Assembly (NCBI RefSeq): GCF_002999235.1
Contig: NZ_CP027236.1
Location: forward strand, 1,054,001 to 1,118,000
Source: Actinomyces sp. oral taxon 897
Lineage (GTDB): Bacteria > Actinomycetota > Actinomycetes > Actinomycetales > Actinomycetaceae
DNA length: 64,000 bases
Direction of reading: 5' to 3'
The translations under genes were made by a program, and so were the position numbers. Under the pieces are notes generated by a model. That model was given only the letters and a program-made list of their open reading frames with translations, was not told where the DNA came from and ran no database searches. Numbering within the stretch: the first letter of the stretch is position 1; each line of letters starts with the position of its first letter. This document shows positions 36,622 to 46,259 of the stretch, one piece after another.

Positions 36622-36646
36622 CGAATCGGCGCCGGTAGCCGATTCG
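36622..36646 (+). terminator. Hairpin after the 36087 gene
   Basis: Perfect 9-bp arms cgaatcggc and gccgattcg with a 7-nt loop. The right arm overlaps the -35 box of the tRNA-Asn promoter. Confidence 0.55.
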
Positions 36647-36672
36647 ACTCCCCCGCCCAGGCCTGCTAGGGT
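36643..36672 (+). promoter_or_regulatory. tRNA-Asn promoter
   Basis: TTCGAC (36643-36648), 18 bp, TAGGGT (36667-36672). Transcription would begin about 15 nt before the tRNA. Confidence 0.5.
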
Positions 36673-36693
36673 TCATCCCGCGCCAGGCGCGTT

Positions 36694-36768
<75 letters not shown>

Positions 36769-37324
36769 CCACCCCCGGCCCCACCGGCCGGGGCTCCGTT
36801 GACGGCGGCGGCCATGACCGCGGTGCCGCCCGCTGCCGGGCCGCCGTGCGGTAGAGCGTGACTGCTGCTACCATGGACGCAGGAAGAGCTACCAGGATTC
36901 CGATGATGTTGAGGATCATCGAACTCCCTCCTTCCGCGCCTTCCCACTATGCGCCCCCCGGCTGGTCCGGGGGGCTTCTTGTTGTCCTCGAGGGCGTCCG
37001 CCCCCTCCGACACCACCAACGGTACGCACAGGATGGCGTAATGTTGCAAGGGCACGCACGGAGGTGGTCGTCCGCACACCGGCGAGGACCCGGGGCCCAC
37101 GGCAGCGGCGCCTGCCTCCCCCTGCCGCACCCGGCCGGCGGTGGTAGGCTGGGCCCTGTCGGCCCCCCTGACCAGCGCGATCGTATAACCGGGCAGTTAG
37201 TGGGCTAAGTCCACCCGTGGGAGCCGTCTCAACTCCCTGCCCGACGCAGGGGTGTCGTTGTAAGATACACAGTAGAATGCGGCGATACCACCCTGCGCAC
37301 CGAGGCGCACCGTCGGTGGCATCA
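36769..37324. other. Gap between tRNA-Asn and tRNA-Leu with a hairpin and a possible minus-strand small ORF
   Basis: 556 bp without a certain gene. On the plus strand a 9-bp perfect stem (36953-36961 with 36967-36975) followed by ttcttgttgt is a good terminator. On the minus strand AGGAGGGA stands 6 nt before ATG 36919. That frame opens with a hydrophobic MILNIIGILVALPAS helix and then runs antisense through tRNA-Asn, so only a short membrane peptide would be plausible. A TAGAAT hexamer (37273-37278) is a likely -10 box for tRNA-Leu. Confidence 0.45.
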
Positions 37325-37406
37325 GCCCCCGTGGTGGAACTGGTAGACACAGCGGCCTTAAAAGCCGATGCCGAGAGGCGTACGGGTTCGAGCCCCGTCG
37401 GGGGCA
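37325..37406 (+). tRNA. tRNA-Leu (TAA)
   Basis: 82-nt class-II tRNA. Acceptor GCCCCCG pairs with CGGGGGC, discriminator A (37406), CCA not encoded. The anticodon loop CTTAAAA gives TAA (37359-37361). A variable arm (gccgagaggc) and T-arm ACGGG/CCCGT follow. It reads the UUA codon, rare in this GC-rich genome; the equivalent in Streptomyces is bldA. The first pair of the anticodon stem is G-A. Confidence 0.95.
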
Positions 37407-37511
37407 CCCTGGGTGGGGGTGCCCTGTGAGACCGGTTTGACGAGGACCACCGGATCGCCGGACGCGGCTCCCGCCTCGGGGCTACCCGCCGGCATCGCCG
37501 TCCGCACGGCG

Positions 37512-38840
37512 TCATCCCTTGGTGGTGTGGTGCAGCCAGCGCCTTGTGAGGCCGCCGGAGGCCGTCCACGTCACCAGGGCGAGCAGGCCCAGGCCCGCGA
37601 GGAGTGCGAGGAGGGCGTGGGTGGCGGCTGAGCCCATGGCCGTGCCCAGGACCGCGACGACCACGCCCGGTACGAGGAGGTCGTCGACCTGGATGACGAC
37701 CGGCAGGGCCGTGGAGCTCTCCGGCGCCCGCTGGCTGAACAGCGCCGAGCTGATAATCGGCTCGACGACGCCGACGAACGCCCCGGCGGCGGTGGTGCAG
37801 GCACACAGGGAGAGGATCTTGGCGTCCGTGCCGCCAAGGAGGACGGCGGATGTGAACGCGGCCACGCTCACGACCGGCAGCAGGCCCACCACGAGCCCGT
37901 TGCGGATGACCCAGGACCTGAGGGCGTCCCGTGACTGGGCCCAGGACGCCGCCGCCCAGACGCAGGCCCCGGTCGTGACCACCAGGAAGGTCGCACCCGG
38001 GCGGATCCCGTGGACGTACCACGCACCCGCGCCCTCCGCGCCGCCGTACAGCGCCTGGGCGACCCCTCGGCACAGCAGCGGCGTCGCGAGGGTGCGGACC
38101 GGGGTGCCGGGCACCGGGACCGGTCTGACGAGCGTGAAGGCCCTGTAGATGAGGACCAGGCCGGTGAGCGTCACCAGGGCGAGCACGACGGCCACCGGGC
38201 CGCGTCCCGCGAACGGCGCGGTGGCCACGGAGATGGCACCGACCGTCATGAGGACCACCCGGGTCCCCAGCGGGAGGGCCGACGAGGCCCCCTCCCCCGG
38301 CTGCGAGGCCCGTGCCAGGAGGGCGGCGCAGGCGGCCGCCACGACGGCGGTCACCAGGAACAGCGCCCGCCAGGACCACGCCGCCATGACCAGCTGCGCC
38401 AGGCCCGGGCCTATGATTGAGGGCACCACCCACACCGAGGCCAGGACGGCGAACACCACGGGGCGGTCGCCCTCGTCGACGTCGCGGTCGATCGAGGCGT
38501 AGACGCCCCCGACGGCGAGACCGCCGCCCACCCCCTGCACACAGCGCGCGCAGACGAGACACAGGGCCGTGGGGCTCACGGCGCAGCCTGCTGCGCCCAG
38601 GCAGAAGAGAGCCGCCCCCAGCGGCAGTGCCGAGCGGACCCGCCCGTAGACGAACAGCGCGCCAAAGAGCTGGGCGAGCGCGTAGACGGCCGTGAAGGCG
38701 CCGTAGAGACCGCCCAGGTGGAGGTCGACGGCGATCTGGGGTACCAGCGTGGACAGGGCCAGGCCGTCAAAAGCGGTCACGAACACGACCGCCACGAGGG
38801 AGACGACCCTCAGCCGGTCAGCTACCCGCAGTCTTCCCAT
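37512..38840 (-). CDS. Major facilitator superfamily transporter
   Basis: 442 aa with about 12-14 hydrophobic segments. The start resembles multidrug exporters of the EmrB/QacA type: FVTAFDGLALSTLVPQIAVDLHLGG. The second-to-third segment loop carries a YGRVRSALPLG stretch in place of the usual GXXXDRXGRR. Several Cys cluster in segment 4 (CLVCARC). ATG 38840 follows TAGGAG by 6 nt. Substrate unknown; it is monocistronic between tRNA genes, a common site for acquired genes. Confidence 0.85.
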   Translation of the reverse strand: MGRLRVADRLRVVSLVAVVFVTAFDGLALSTLVPQIAVDLHLGGLYGAFTAVYALAQLFGALFVYGRVRSALPLGAALFCLGAAGCAVSPTALCLVCARCVQGVGGGLAVGGVYASIDRDVDEGDRPVVFAVLASVWVVPSIIGPGLAQLVMAAWSWRALFLVTAVVAAACAALLARASQPGEGASSALPLGTRVVLMTVGAISVATAPFAGRGPVAVVLALVTLTGLVLIYRAFTLVRPVPVPGTPVRTLATPLLCRGVAQALYGGAEGAGAWYVHGIRPGATFLVVTTGACVWAAASWAQSRDALRSWVIRNGLVVGLLPVVSVAAFTSAVLLGGTDAKILSLCACTTAAGAFVGVVEPIISSALFSQRAPESSTALPVVIQVDDLLVPGVVVAVLGTAMGSAATHALLALLAGLGLLALVTWTASGGLTRRWLHHTTKG

Positions 38841-38928
38841 GGGACACTCCTACCAGCCGCCGGGGAGCCCGGCCCGCACCCGGGGCGCGCCCACTGTCCG
38901 CAGGAGCCCTCCTTGGGCCGTGCCGCGG

Positions 38929-39019
38929 TACCCCCACTGGGATTCGAACCCAGGACCATGTGCTTATCAGGCACGGACGAGGTATAAGCTCGCTGCTCTA
39001 ACCACTGAGCTATGGGGGC
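38929..39019 (-). tRNA. tRNA-Ile with two tandem anticodon arms (UAU then GAU)
   Basis: 91 nt on the minus strand. Acceptor GCCCCCA pairs with TGGGGGT (first pair G-U), discriminator A (38929), no CCA. D-arm GCTC/GAGC and T-arm CTGGG-TTCGAAT-CCCAG are standard. Between them lie two stem-loops where one is expected. Arm 1: GCGAG-CTTATAC-CTCGT (38993-38977), anticodon TAT. Arm 2: GTGC-CTGATAA-GCAC (38974-38960), anticodon GAT. Arm 2 has the exact loop of ordinary tRNA-Ile(GAU) and is followed by a TGGTC-type variable loop. Both anticodons mean isoleucine. The alternative reading is a class-II-like tRNA-Ile(UAU) whose variable arm mimics a GAU anticodon arm. Confidence 0.85.
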
Positions 39020-39229
39020 CTGCTCGCGTTGGAGCAGCACGCGCACCCCCGAGCCGGAGCCGCGAGCCGACGCCGGCACGAGCACCCAGAGGATACCTCA
39101 CAGCGAGCGATCAAGCACGACTGACCACGCCCCGCCACTCTGGTCACCAGACCGCACGACTGCCACAGCGGGCTGACCGCCCTCCCTACCGCTGGCCTCA
39201 CGGCAGTGAGGCCGCCAGCAGGGACCAGG

Positions 39230-39302
39230 TGGACCCGGCCGGACTCGAACCGACGACCGACGCGGTGTAAACGCGTTGCTCTACCAACTGAGCTACAGGT
39301 CC
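39230..39302 (-). tRNA. tRNA-Val (TAC)
   Basis: 73 nt on the minus strand. Acceptor GGACCTG with CGGGTCC (one G-U), D-arm GCTC/GAGC, anticodon arm ACGCG-TTTACAC-CGCGT (anticodon TAC), T-loop TTCGAGT, discriminator A. CCA not encoded. A normal cloverleaf, useful as a control for the unusual neighbour. Confidence 0.95.
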
Positions 39303-39486
39303 CTGCCTCCCCCGACGCGGGGCAGGCTACGGCTGCCCAGGTTACGCCGTCAGGGCACCGCGACGCCAGCACGGCCACCTACCCAGCGCGCAGGCCTCGG
39401 CATCCCGGGCGCGGCCAGCGGCCGTCAGGCGCACGCTCATGCCGCAGTCGGCGGCCCCGGGTACGGCCCGTCCCCGGGCCAGCCGC

Positions 39487-39888
39487 TCAGCGCCGTCGGC
39501 TGGAGACGCGGATACCGCTCCAGTGCTCCCCCATGGAGGCGGCGCTGGTCGCGTGCATGCCGGCGGTCCGCACGGCCTCCTCGATCTCGGAGGTCGGCAC
39601 GGCGCCGGTGGTGCGCGCCTTGGGGGTCAGTACCCAGATGAGGCCGTCACCGTCCAGGTTGGCCTGGGCGTCCACCAGCAGGTCGGTGAGGTCGTCCACG
39701 TCGCCGTCGTCAGCACGCCACCACACGATCGCGGAGTCAGCCACGTCCTCGTAGTCCTCGTCTACCAGCTCGGTGCCCGTCAGGGCCTCGGCGGCCTCGC
39801 GCAGGGCCGGGTCGACGTCGTCGTCGTAGCCGAACTCCTGGACGATGGTCCCTGAGGTGAAGCCGAACGCCCCACCTACTGTGCTCAC
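39487..39888 (-). CDS. DUF3052 family protein
   Basis: 133 aa, acidic. It shows the family core: FTSGTIVQEFGYDDDVDPALREA, DEDYEDVADSAIVWWRADDGD and DGLIWVLTPKAR. The function is not established. Two adjacent GTG codons (39891 and 39888) could start it; the second gives VSTVGGAFG. GGAAGGA is about 11 nt upstream of the first. The longer frame is rejected. It diverges from aceE, a frequent pairing in actinobacteria. Confidence 0.9.
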   Translation of the reverse strand: MSTVGGAFGFTSGTIVQEFGYDDDVDPALREAAEALTGTELVDEDYEDVADSAIVWWRADDGDVDDLTDLLVDAQANLDGDGLIWVLTPKARTTGAVPTSEIEEAVRTAGMHATSAASMGEHWSGIRVSSRRR

Positions 39889-39891
39889 CAC

Positions 39892-40236
39892 GGTTGCGAC
39901 CGTCCTTCCGGGGCAGCGCCCCATGCTCGTCGGTAACGAGGCCCCGTGGGCGGGGACCTCAACCCCTAGCCCACCGCACCACCCCCGCCTGACGCAAGCG
40001 CGGCACACTATCTGGATACCTCCGGCTGCCGCTGTACCGTCGGAGGTCGCCTGCAACCCAAAGAAAAGTGTCTAACCTCATACACAATATGGGACCTTGT
40101 GCCCTCTGAGGTGTGTCGGCCCGTGGTGCCGGGTCGTAGATTTGGTTCCCGTCAAGCCCAGCGGCGCCAGCCGGGACCGCCCTTGAGCGCAGGGCGACCG
40201 AGCCGTCTACCGCACCGACGCGAGAAAGAGGATCCC
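39892..40236. other. aceE upstream region
   Basis: 345 bp between the divergent DUF3052 and aceE starts. It contains an A/T-richer patch (40060-40095), probably the promoters. The 16-bp motif tgggaccttgtgccct (40090-40105) recurs in inverted orientation upstream of acpP. A GC-rich leader ends in GAAAGAGGA before the aceE GTG. No open frame in the gap is credible. Confidence 0.5.
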
Positions 40237-42987
40237 GTGAGCCCCACCAGTGACTCCACCCCGCTGATTGACGGCCTCCTGACCAAGGTCACCGACAACG
40301 ACCCCGAGGAGACCCGCGAGTGGCGTGACTCGCTGGACGCCCTCATTGCCGAGAAGGGGGCTCCCCGCACCCGGTACATCCTCCTGTCCATGCTCGCCCA
40401 GGCCCGCCAGAGGAACGTCAACGTCCCCACCCAGACCACGACCCCCTACGTCAACACCATCGCGGTCGAGGACGAGCCCTACTTCCCCGGCGACGAGGGC
40501 GCCGAGCGCACCTACCGCCGCTGGCTGCGCTGGAACGCCGCGGTCATGGTCACCCGCGCCCAGCGTCCCGGGGTGGGCGTGGGCGGGCACATCTCCTCCT
40601 ACGCCTCCACCGCCACCCTCTACGAGGTCGGCTTCAACCACTTCTTCCGCGGCAAGGACCACCCCGGTGGCGGCGACCACGTCCTCTTCCAGGGCCACGC
40701 CTCCCCCGGCAACTACGCGCGGGCCTTTATCGAGGGCCGCCTGAGCGAGGCCGACCTGGACGGCTTCCGCCAGGAGTACTCCCACCCCGCAGGCGGGCGC
40801 GGCCTGTCCTCCTACCCCCACCCGCGCCGCATGGAGGACTTCTGGGAGTTCCCCACCGTCTCCATGGGGCTGGGTCCGGCCGAGGCCATCTACCAGGCGT
40901 GGTTCGACCGCTACCTGGCGGGCGCGGGCATTAAGGACACCTCCGCCCAGCGCACCTGGGCGTTCCTGGGCGACGGCGAGATGGACGAGCCCGAGTCCCG
41001 CGGCATGCTCCAGCTGGCCGCCAACCAGCAGCTGGACAACCTGACCTTCGTCGTCAACTGCAACCTCCAGCGCCTGGACGGCCCGGTGCGCGGCAACGGC
41101 AAGATCGTCCAGGAGCTGGAGGGCTTCTTCAAGGGGGCGGGGTGGAACGTCATCAAGGTGATGTGGGGCCGCGGCTGGGACCAGCTGCTGGCCGCGGACA
41201 AGGACCACGCCCTGGAGCACCTCATGATGGAGACCCTCGACGGGGACTACCAGACCTTCTCCGCCAACGACGGCGCCTACGTGCGCGAGCACTTCTTCGG
41301 CCGCGACCCGCGCACCGCCGAGCTGGTCAGGGACTGGACCGACGAGGAGATCTGGGCCCTCCAGCGCGGGGGCAACGACTACCGCAAGGTCTACGCCGCC
41401 TACAAGGCCGCCACCGAGCACAGGGGACAGCCCACCGTCATCCTGGCCCACACCGTCAAGGGCTACATGCTCGGGAGCCACTTCACGGGGCGCAACGCCA
41501 CCCACCAGATGAAGAAGCTGACCCTGGACGACCTCAAGGGCCTGCGTGACCGCCTTCACATCCCGATCACGGACGCCCAGCTGGAGGCGGACCCCTACCG
41601 GCCCCCCTACTACAGGCCGGCCCCTAACGACCCGGCCCTGCTCTACATGCTGGAGCGCCGCCGTCAGCTGGGGGGCTTCCTGCCTGAGCGCCGTGACGCC
41701 CCCAGGACCCTGGAGCTGCCCGGGGACAAGGCCTACGCCGGTCTCAGGAGCGGGTCCGGCAGGCGCGAGGTGGCCTCGACCATGGCCTTCGTCCAGCTGC
41801 TCAAGGAGCTCATTAAGGACAAGGGCATCGGGCGCCGTATCGTGCCGATCGTCCCGGACGAGTCGCGCACCTTCGGCCTGGAGTCCCTGTTCCCCACCAG
41901 GAAGATCTTCAACACCCTGGGCCAGAGCTACACCCCGGTGGACGCCGAGATGATGCTGTCCTACCGGGAGTCCGCCTCCGGGCAGATTATGCACACCGGT
42001 ATTAACGAGGCCGGCTCGGCCGCGCTGTTCCAGGTGGCCGGCACCAGCTACGCCACCCACGGCGAGCCCATGATCCCGGTGTACATCCTGTACTCCATGT
42101 TCGGCTTCCAGCGCACCGCGGACCAGTTCTGGGCCGCCGGCGACCAGCTGGCCCGCGGCTTCATTATCGGCGCTACCGCCGGACGCACCACCCTGACCGG
42201 TGAGGGCACCCAGCACATGGACGGCCACTCCCCGCTCATCTCCGGCACCAACGAGGCGGTGGTCACCTACGACCCCGGCTACGCCTACGAGATCCGCCAC
42301 ATTGTGCGTGACGCCCTGGAGCGCTGGTACGGGCCGGACTCCGGGCGCAACCGGGACGTCATGTACTACCTGACCGTCTACAACGAGCCGATCCGCCAGC
42401 CCGCCGAGCCCGAGGACGTGGACGTGGAGGGGATCGTCAGGGGCATCCACCGCCTCGCGGCCGCCCCCGTCGGCAGCGGCCCGCAGGTGACCCTCATGGC
42501 CTCCGGGGTGGCCCTGCCCTGGATCGAGCGGGCCCGCCGCCTGCTGGCCGAGGACTGGGGCGTACGCGCCTCCACCTGGTCGGTCACCAGCTGGGTGGAG
42601 CTGCGCCGTCAGGCCCTGGAGGCGGAGAGGGAGAACTTCCTGGACCCCATCCGGCCGCGCGTGCCCTACCTGACCGCCAGGCTCTCGGGCGAGCCCGGGC
42701 CCTTCGTGGCCACCAGCGACTTCGACCACCTGGTGGCCGACCAGATCCGCGCCTGGGTGCCGGGCCGCTACCACACGCTGGGTGCCGACGGCTTCGGCTT
42801 CTCCGACACCCGCGCCGCCGCGAGGCGCCACTACCTCATTGACGCCCACTGCGTGGTGGTCAAGGCCCTGCAGGCCCTGGCCGAGGAGGGGGTGCTGGAC
42901 CGCTCCGTGGTGGCCCAGGCCGTCAGGCGCTACGACCTGCGCAACGTCCACGCCGGGGCCTCCGGCGCCCAGGGCGGTGACGCCTGA
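40237..42987 (+). CDS. aceE: Pyruvate dehydrogenase E1 component (homodimeric AceE)
   Basis: 916 aa. Thiamine-diphosphate decarboxylase that feeds pyruvate carbon into the PDH complex to give acetyl-CoA. It has the AceE body from [19 protein letters not shown] to the C-terminus. The thiamine motif is present as [12 protein letters not shown] then NCNLQRLDG, with the [11 protein letters not shown] loop. The start GTG 40237 follows AAGAGGA and gives [12 protein letters not shown]; a longer frame through the leader is rejected. The E2 and E3 genes are not here, as is common in actinobacteria. The promoter region shares a 16-bp element with the acpP promoter, suggesting joint control of acetyl-CoA supply and fatty-acid synthesis. 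Confidence 0.97.
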   Translation: MSPTSDSTPLIDGLLTKVTDNDPEETREWRDSLDALIAEKGAPRTRYILLSMLAQARQRNVNVPTQTTTPYVNTIAVEDEPYFPGDEGAERTYRRWLRWNAAVMVTRAQRPGVGVGGHISSYASTATLYEVGFNHFFRGKDHPGGGDHVLFQGHASPGNYARAFIEGRLSEADLDGFRQEYSHPAGGRGLSSYPHPRRMEDFWEFPTVSMGLGPAEAIYQAWFDRYLAGAGIKDTSAQRTWAFLGDGEMDEPESRGMLQLAANQQLDNLTFVVNCNLQRLDGPVRGNGKIVQELEGFFKGAGWNVIKVMWGRGWDQLLAADKDHALEHLMMETLDGDYQTFSANDGAYVREHFFGRDPRTAELVRDWTDEEIWALQRGGNDYRKVYAAYKAATEHRGQPTVILAHTVKGYMLGSHFTGRNATHQMKKLTLDDLKGLRDRLHIPITDAQLEADPYRPPYYRPAPNDPALLYMLERRRQLGGFLPERRDAPRTLELPGDKAYAGLRSGSGRREVASTMAFVQLLKELIKDKGIGRRIVPIVPDESRTFGLESLFPTRKIFNTLGQSYTPVDAEMMLSYRESASGQIMHTGINEAGSAALFQVAGTSYATHGEPMIPVYILYSMFGFQRTADQFWAAGDQLARGFIIGATAGRTTLTGEGTQHMDGHSPLISGTNEAVVTYDPGYAYEIRHIVRDALERWYGPDSGRNRDVMYYLTVYNEPIRQPAEPEDVDVEGIVRGIHRLAAAPVGSGPQVTLMASGVALPWIERARRLLAEDWGVRASTWSVTSWVELRRQALEAERENFLDPIRPRVPYLTARLSGEPGPFVATSDFDHLVADQIRAWVPGRYHTLGADGFGFSDTRAAARRHYLIDAHCVVVKALQALAEEGVLDRSVVAQAVRRYDLRNVHAGASGAQGGDA

Positions 42988-42990
42988 GGA

Positions 42991-43030
42991 CGCCTCGGGC
43001 CGCCTCGGGTCAGCCCCACGGCCCGAGGCG
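42991..43030. terminator. Terminator between convergent aceE and aspA
   Basis: A perfect 12-bp stem (42991-43002 with 43019-43030); an overlapping 10-bp alternative uses the repeated ccgcctcggg. It lies 3 nt after the aceE stop and 14 nt from the aspA stop. Confidence 0.75.
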
Positions 43031-43044
43031 GCGCTACGACGTCG

Positions 43045-44517
43045 TCAGTCGGCCTCCTCCGGGTCCTGGAGCACCTCGACCGAGGGGTCGGAGCCGGAGT
43101 AGACGTTGGCGTCACGGTACCGGGGCTGGAGGAGGTTGGCGGGGCTGAGGAGCTCGTCGAGCACGTCCTCGTCCAGCAGCCCCATCTCCAGGACCACCTC
43201 GCGCACGTTGCGACCGGACCGGGCGCACTCACGCCCCACCAGGTCGCCGTTGTGGTGGCCGATGACCTCGTTGAGGTAGGTGACGATGCCGATGGAGTTC
43301 AGCACGTTGCGGCGGCAGACCTCCTCGTTGGCCTCGATACCGCAGACGCACAGCTCCCGCAGGGTCCGCATGGCGTGGGTGAGCAGGGAGATCGACTCGA
43401 AGATGGCCTGCCCGATCACCGGCTCCATGACGTTGAGCTGGAGCTGGCCCGCCTCCGCGGCGAAGGTGACGGTGACGTCGTTGCCAATGACCTTGAAGCA
43501 GACCTGGTTGACCACCTCGGGGATCACCGGGTTGACCTTGGCCGGCATGATCGAGGAGCCCGCCTGGCGCTCGGGCAGGCGGATCTCCCCCAGGCCCGCG
43601 CGAGGCCCGGAGGAGAGCAGGCGCAGGTCGTTGCAGATCTTGGAGAGCTTGACCGCGACACGCTTGAGGGTGGCGTGCATGGACACGTAGGCGCCGGTGT
43701 CGCTGGTGGCCTCCAGGAGGTTCTGCGCCCCCACGATCGGCAGCCCGGTGATCGCCCGCAGGTGGCGCAGCACCGTCTGCTGGTAGCCGGGGGGCGTGTT
43801 CAGCCCGGTGCCGATGGCCGTGGCACCCAGGTTGACCTCCAGCAGCAGGGCGCTGTTGTGCATGAGGCGGGTAATCTCCTCGTCCAGGAGCACCGCGAAG
43901 GCCTTGAACTCCTGACCCAGGCTCATGGGGACGGCGTCCTGGAGCTGGGTGCGCCCCATCTTGAGCACGCCGGAGAAGTCCCGGCCCTTACGCACGATCG
44001 CGTCCACCAGGTCGCACAGCTCCACCTCCACGCCGTTGATCGCCTGGTAGAGGCCCAGGCGGAACCCCGTGGGGTAGGCGTCATTGGTGGACTGGGACTT
44101 GTTGACGTGGTCATTGGGGTTGACAATGTCGTAGCGCCCCTTGGCGTAGCCCATGTGCTCTAGGGCGAGGTTGGCCACGACCTCGTTGGTGTTCATATTG
44201 ACGCTGGTCCCCGCCCCTCCCTGGAACTGGTCCACGGGGAACTGGTCCATGCAGCGCCCCTGGTCCAGGATCTGGTCGCAGGCCCACACAATGGCGTCGG
44301 CGACCTGGGGGGACAGGGTCCCCAGGTCCCGGTTGGCCAGGGCCGAGGCCTTCTTGACCTGCACCATGCCGCGCACGAAGGTGGGCTCCTGACCCACGGT
44401 GCTCCCGGAGATCCGGAAGTTCTCCACAGCACGCAGGGTGTGGATACCCCAGTAGACGTCCAGGGGGACCTCGCGCGGCCCCAGCAGGTCGGTCTCAGTG
44501 CGGGTAGCGGCTAGCAT
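43045..44517 (-). CDS. aspA: Aspartate ammonia-lyase
   Basis: 490 aa. Interconverts aspartate with fumarate and ammonia. The fumarase/aspartase signature [11 protein letters not shown] (with the catalytic-loop serine) is present. Also seen are [27 protein letters not shown] and the aspartase-type start [21 protein letters not shown], which separates it from fumarase and argininosuccinate lyase. ATG 44517 is preferred to a frame 11 codons longer; GGGAGA lies upstream. In Actinomyces-like anaerobes it can feed fumarate to succinate production. Confidence 0.95.
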   Translation of the reverse strand: MLAATRTETDLLGPREVPLDVYWGIHTLRAVENFRISGSTVGQEPTFVRGMVQVKKASALANRDLGTLSPQVADAIVWACDQILDQGRCMDQFPVDQFQGGAGTSVNMNTNEVVANLALEHMGYAKGRYDIVNPNDHVNKSQSTNDAYPTGFRLGLYQAINGVEVELCDLVDAIVRKGRDFSGVLKMGRTQLQDAVPMSLGQEFKAFAVLLDEEITRLMHNSALLLEVNLGATAIGTGLNTPPGYQQTVLRHLRAITGLPIVGAQNLLEATSDTGAYVSMHATLKRVAVKLSKICNDLRLLSSGPRAGLGEIRLPERQAGSSIMPAKVNPVIPEVVNQVCFKVIGNDVTVTFAAEAGQLQLNVMEPVIGQAIFESISLLTHAMRTLRELCVCGIEANEEVCRRNVLNSIGIVTYLNEVIGHHNGDLVGRECARSGRNVREVVLEMGLLDEDVLDELLSPANLLQPRYRDANVYSGSDPSVEVLQDPEEAD

Positions 44518-44675
44518 CACGGAGTCTCCCTCTCGCCCGGCTCCGGGCATCGCGACCGTGCCCGCCTCACTCGGCGGGCGTACAGGGCGTATGCTACGCC
44601 GGTCTCCTCCCTGGCGCGTCAGCTCCCTGACACCACGACCGGTGCGGGCTGCGCGGGACCTGCGGGCGGGCTGGG

Positions 44676-44681
44676 TACGAT
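44676..44681 (+). promoter_or_regulatory. -10 hexamer of a probable leaderless promoter (FasR-like gene)
   Basis: TACGAT, 6 nt before the ATG at 44688. Confidence 0.5.
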
Positions 44682-44687
44682 CGGCCC

Positions 44688-45866
44688 ATGGACGAGCTGA
44701 GCACTCCTGGGATCACGGCCCTGCGTCACCGTCAGGACAACCTGGTCGAGCACTCCCTGGACCGCGTCAGCGCCACCTACACCTGGTACCGCGGCCTCCC
44801 GCAGGACGCCCGCACGCAGATCGCCTCCGTGGCACGCCTGGGCGTGGAGATGTTCGTGGACTGGGTGGAGAACCGGTCAGCCGCCGCCAGCCCCACCCGC
44901 ATCTTCTCCGTGGCACCCGCCACGCTGACGGGCGTGGTCACCCTGGACCAGACCCTGGGGCTGGTACGCACCGTCCTGGACGTGGTCCTGGAGGAGGCGC
45001 CCCTGCTGGTCCCCGAGGACGAGCACGACACCGTCCGGATCCTGGTCCTGACCTTCGGGCGGGACGTCGGGTTCGCCGCCGCCGAGGTCTACGCCCGGGC
45101 CGCCGAGGCCCGCGGCGCCTGGGGGGCGCGCCTGGAGTCCGTGGCGGTGGACGCCATGCTCCACGACTCCTCCCAGGACGTCGCCACCCGCGCCGCCGCC
45201 GCCGGGTGGCGCAGCGCCGGGCCGGTGGTGGCCGTGGCCGGACGCGCCCAGCTCGACGCCCTGGCGGTCTCCCGCCTGCGCCACCAGTGCCGGGGCATGG
45301 TCTCCGACTCCCTCATCTCGGTGCGGGGGGACTCCGTCATTATCGTCCTGGGCGGGGATGCCGCGGGCGGGGCGCACGACGAGGAGACACCGGGCACCAG
45401 GGTGGACCAGGCCGCCACCCGGGTGGCCCAGGAGCTGGGCGGGGCCGCCGTCGTGGGGCCGGTGGCGGCCGACGTCGCCCGGGCCGGAGGCTCCCTGCGC
45501 TCGGCCCTGTCGGGCCTGCGCGCCCTGCCCGGCTGGACGGAGGCCCCCAGCCCGGTCCACGCCGACGAGCTCCTCCCCGAGCGGCTGCTGGGCGGCGACC
45601 CCCTGGCCACCGAGCAGATCCTCGCCCGCGTCTACTCCCCCCTCCACCTCATGGGCGACCCCTTCGAGGAGACGGTGGCCACCTACCTGGCCCTGGGCGG
45701 GTCCCTGGAGGCCACCGCACGCACGCTGTTCGTCCACGCCAACACGGTGCGCTACCGCCTGGGCCGGGTCAGTGAGCAGGTCGGCTGGGACCCCACCGAC
45801 TCCCGTGACGCCCTCATGCTCCACGTGGCCATTATCGTGGCCCGCCTGGTGGGGGCGGACGCCTAG
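44688..45866 (+). CDS. fasR: PucR/CdaR-type regulator, probable fatty-acid-synthesis regulator FasR
   Basis: 392 aa. The N-terminal and central domains are of the PucR/CdaR type. The C-terminal 60 residues form the PucR helix-turn-helix ([24 protein letters not shown]). In Streptomyces, FasR sits just upstream of fabD-fabH-acpP-fabF and activates it. The same position here, 147 nt before acpP, supports this identity. ATG 44688 follows a TACGAT hexamer by 6 nt, so a leaderless mRNA is likely. Family is sure; target assignment is by context. Confidence 0.82.
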   Translation: MDELSTPGITALRHRQDNLVEHSLDRVSATYTWYRGLPQDARTQIASVARLGVEMFVDWVENRSAAASPTRIFSVAPATLTGVVTLDQTLGLVRTVLDVVLEEAPLLVPEDEHDTVRILVLTFGRDVGFAAAEVYARAAEARGAWGARLESVAVDAMLHDSSQDVATRAAAAGWRSAGPVVAVAGRAQLDALAVSRLRHQCRGMVSDSLISVRGDSVIIVLGGDAAGGAHDEETPGTRVDQAATRVAQELGGAAVVGPVAADVARAGGSLRSALSGLRALPGWTEAPSPVHADELLPERLLGGDPLATEQILARVYSPLHLMGDPFEETVATYLALGGSLEATARTLFVHANTVRYRLGRVSEQVGWDPTDSRDALMLHVAIIVARLVGADA

Positions 45867-45923
45867 CCACCACGCCGGACCGCCCTTCGCCGTCGGCCCA
45901 AACCCGGCTACCTAAGGACGTCC

Positions 45924-45939
45924 AGGGCACAAGGTCCCA
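45924..45939. promoter_or_regulatory. 16-bp element upstream of acpP shared with aceE
   Basis: agggcacaaggtccca is the exact reverse complement of 40090-40105 upstream of aceE. Eight nt further on, gggcacaatgccc (about 45948-45960) is a perfect 5-bp palindrome around caa and repeats the gggcacaa half. It could be an operator for FasR or another lipid regulator. Confidence 0.5.
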
Positions 45940-46013
45940 CCCTCATGGGGCACAATGCCCCTGCCCCCACCGACGACGGCGCCCCCGGCCCGTCCCAGCC
46001 CAAGGAGAGAGCA

Positions 46014-46259
46014 GTGGCCGACACCGCCGAGATCCTGTCCGTCATCACCCAGATCGTCGCCGAGGAGGCCGCCCTTGCCCCCGAGGCGGTGACCCGCGAC
46101 TCCCGCTTCGCCCAGGACCTCGACATTGACTCCCTGGGCCTGCTCACCATCGCCACCCAGGTCGAGGAGCGCCTCGACGTGACCCTGGACGACTCCCTCA
46201 TCCCCACCCTGCCCACCGTCGGCGCCCTGGTGGACCTGGTGTCCGCCCAGCGGGCCTGA
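46014..46259 (+). CDS. acpP: Acyl carrier protein
   Basis: 81 aa, acidic. Carries growing fatty acids on phosphopantetheine attached to S40 in DIDSLGLL. The usual second position for leucine-glutamate-leucine helix contacts is kept. The start GTG 46014 follows AAGGAGAGA; the 23-codon longer frame is rejected. Its stop overlaps the fabF start (TGATG). Confidence 0.95.
   Translation: MADTAEILSVITQIVAEEAALAPEAVTRDSRFAQDLDIDSLGLLTIATQVEERLDVTLDDSLIPTLPTVGALVDLVSAQRA

Noticed and set aside
38929..39019. Plain class-II tRNA with a long variable arm
   Set aside because: The supposed variable arm has a 7-nt loop identical to the tRNA-Ile(GAU) anticodon loop and is followed by a normal 5-nt variable loop; kept as the alternative reading, not as the main one.
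40207..42951. Minus-strand open frame of 914 codons opposite aceE
   Set aside because: Antisense shadow of a clearly conserved gene; no ribosome binding site and no domain.
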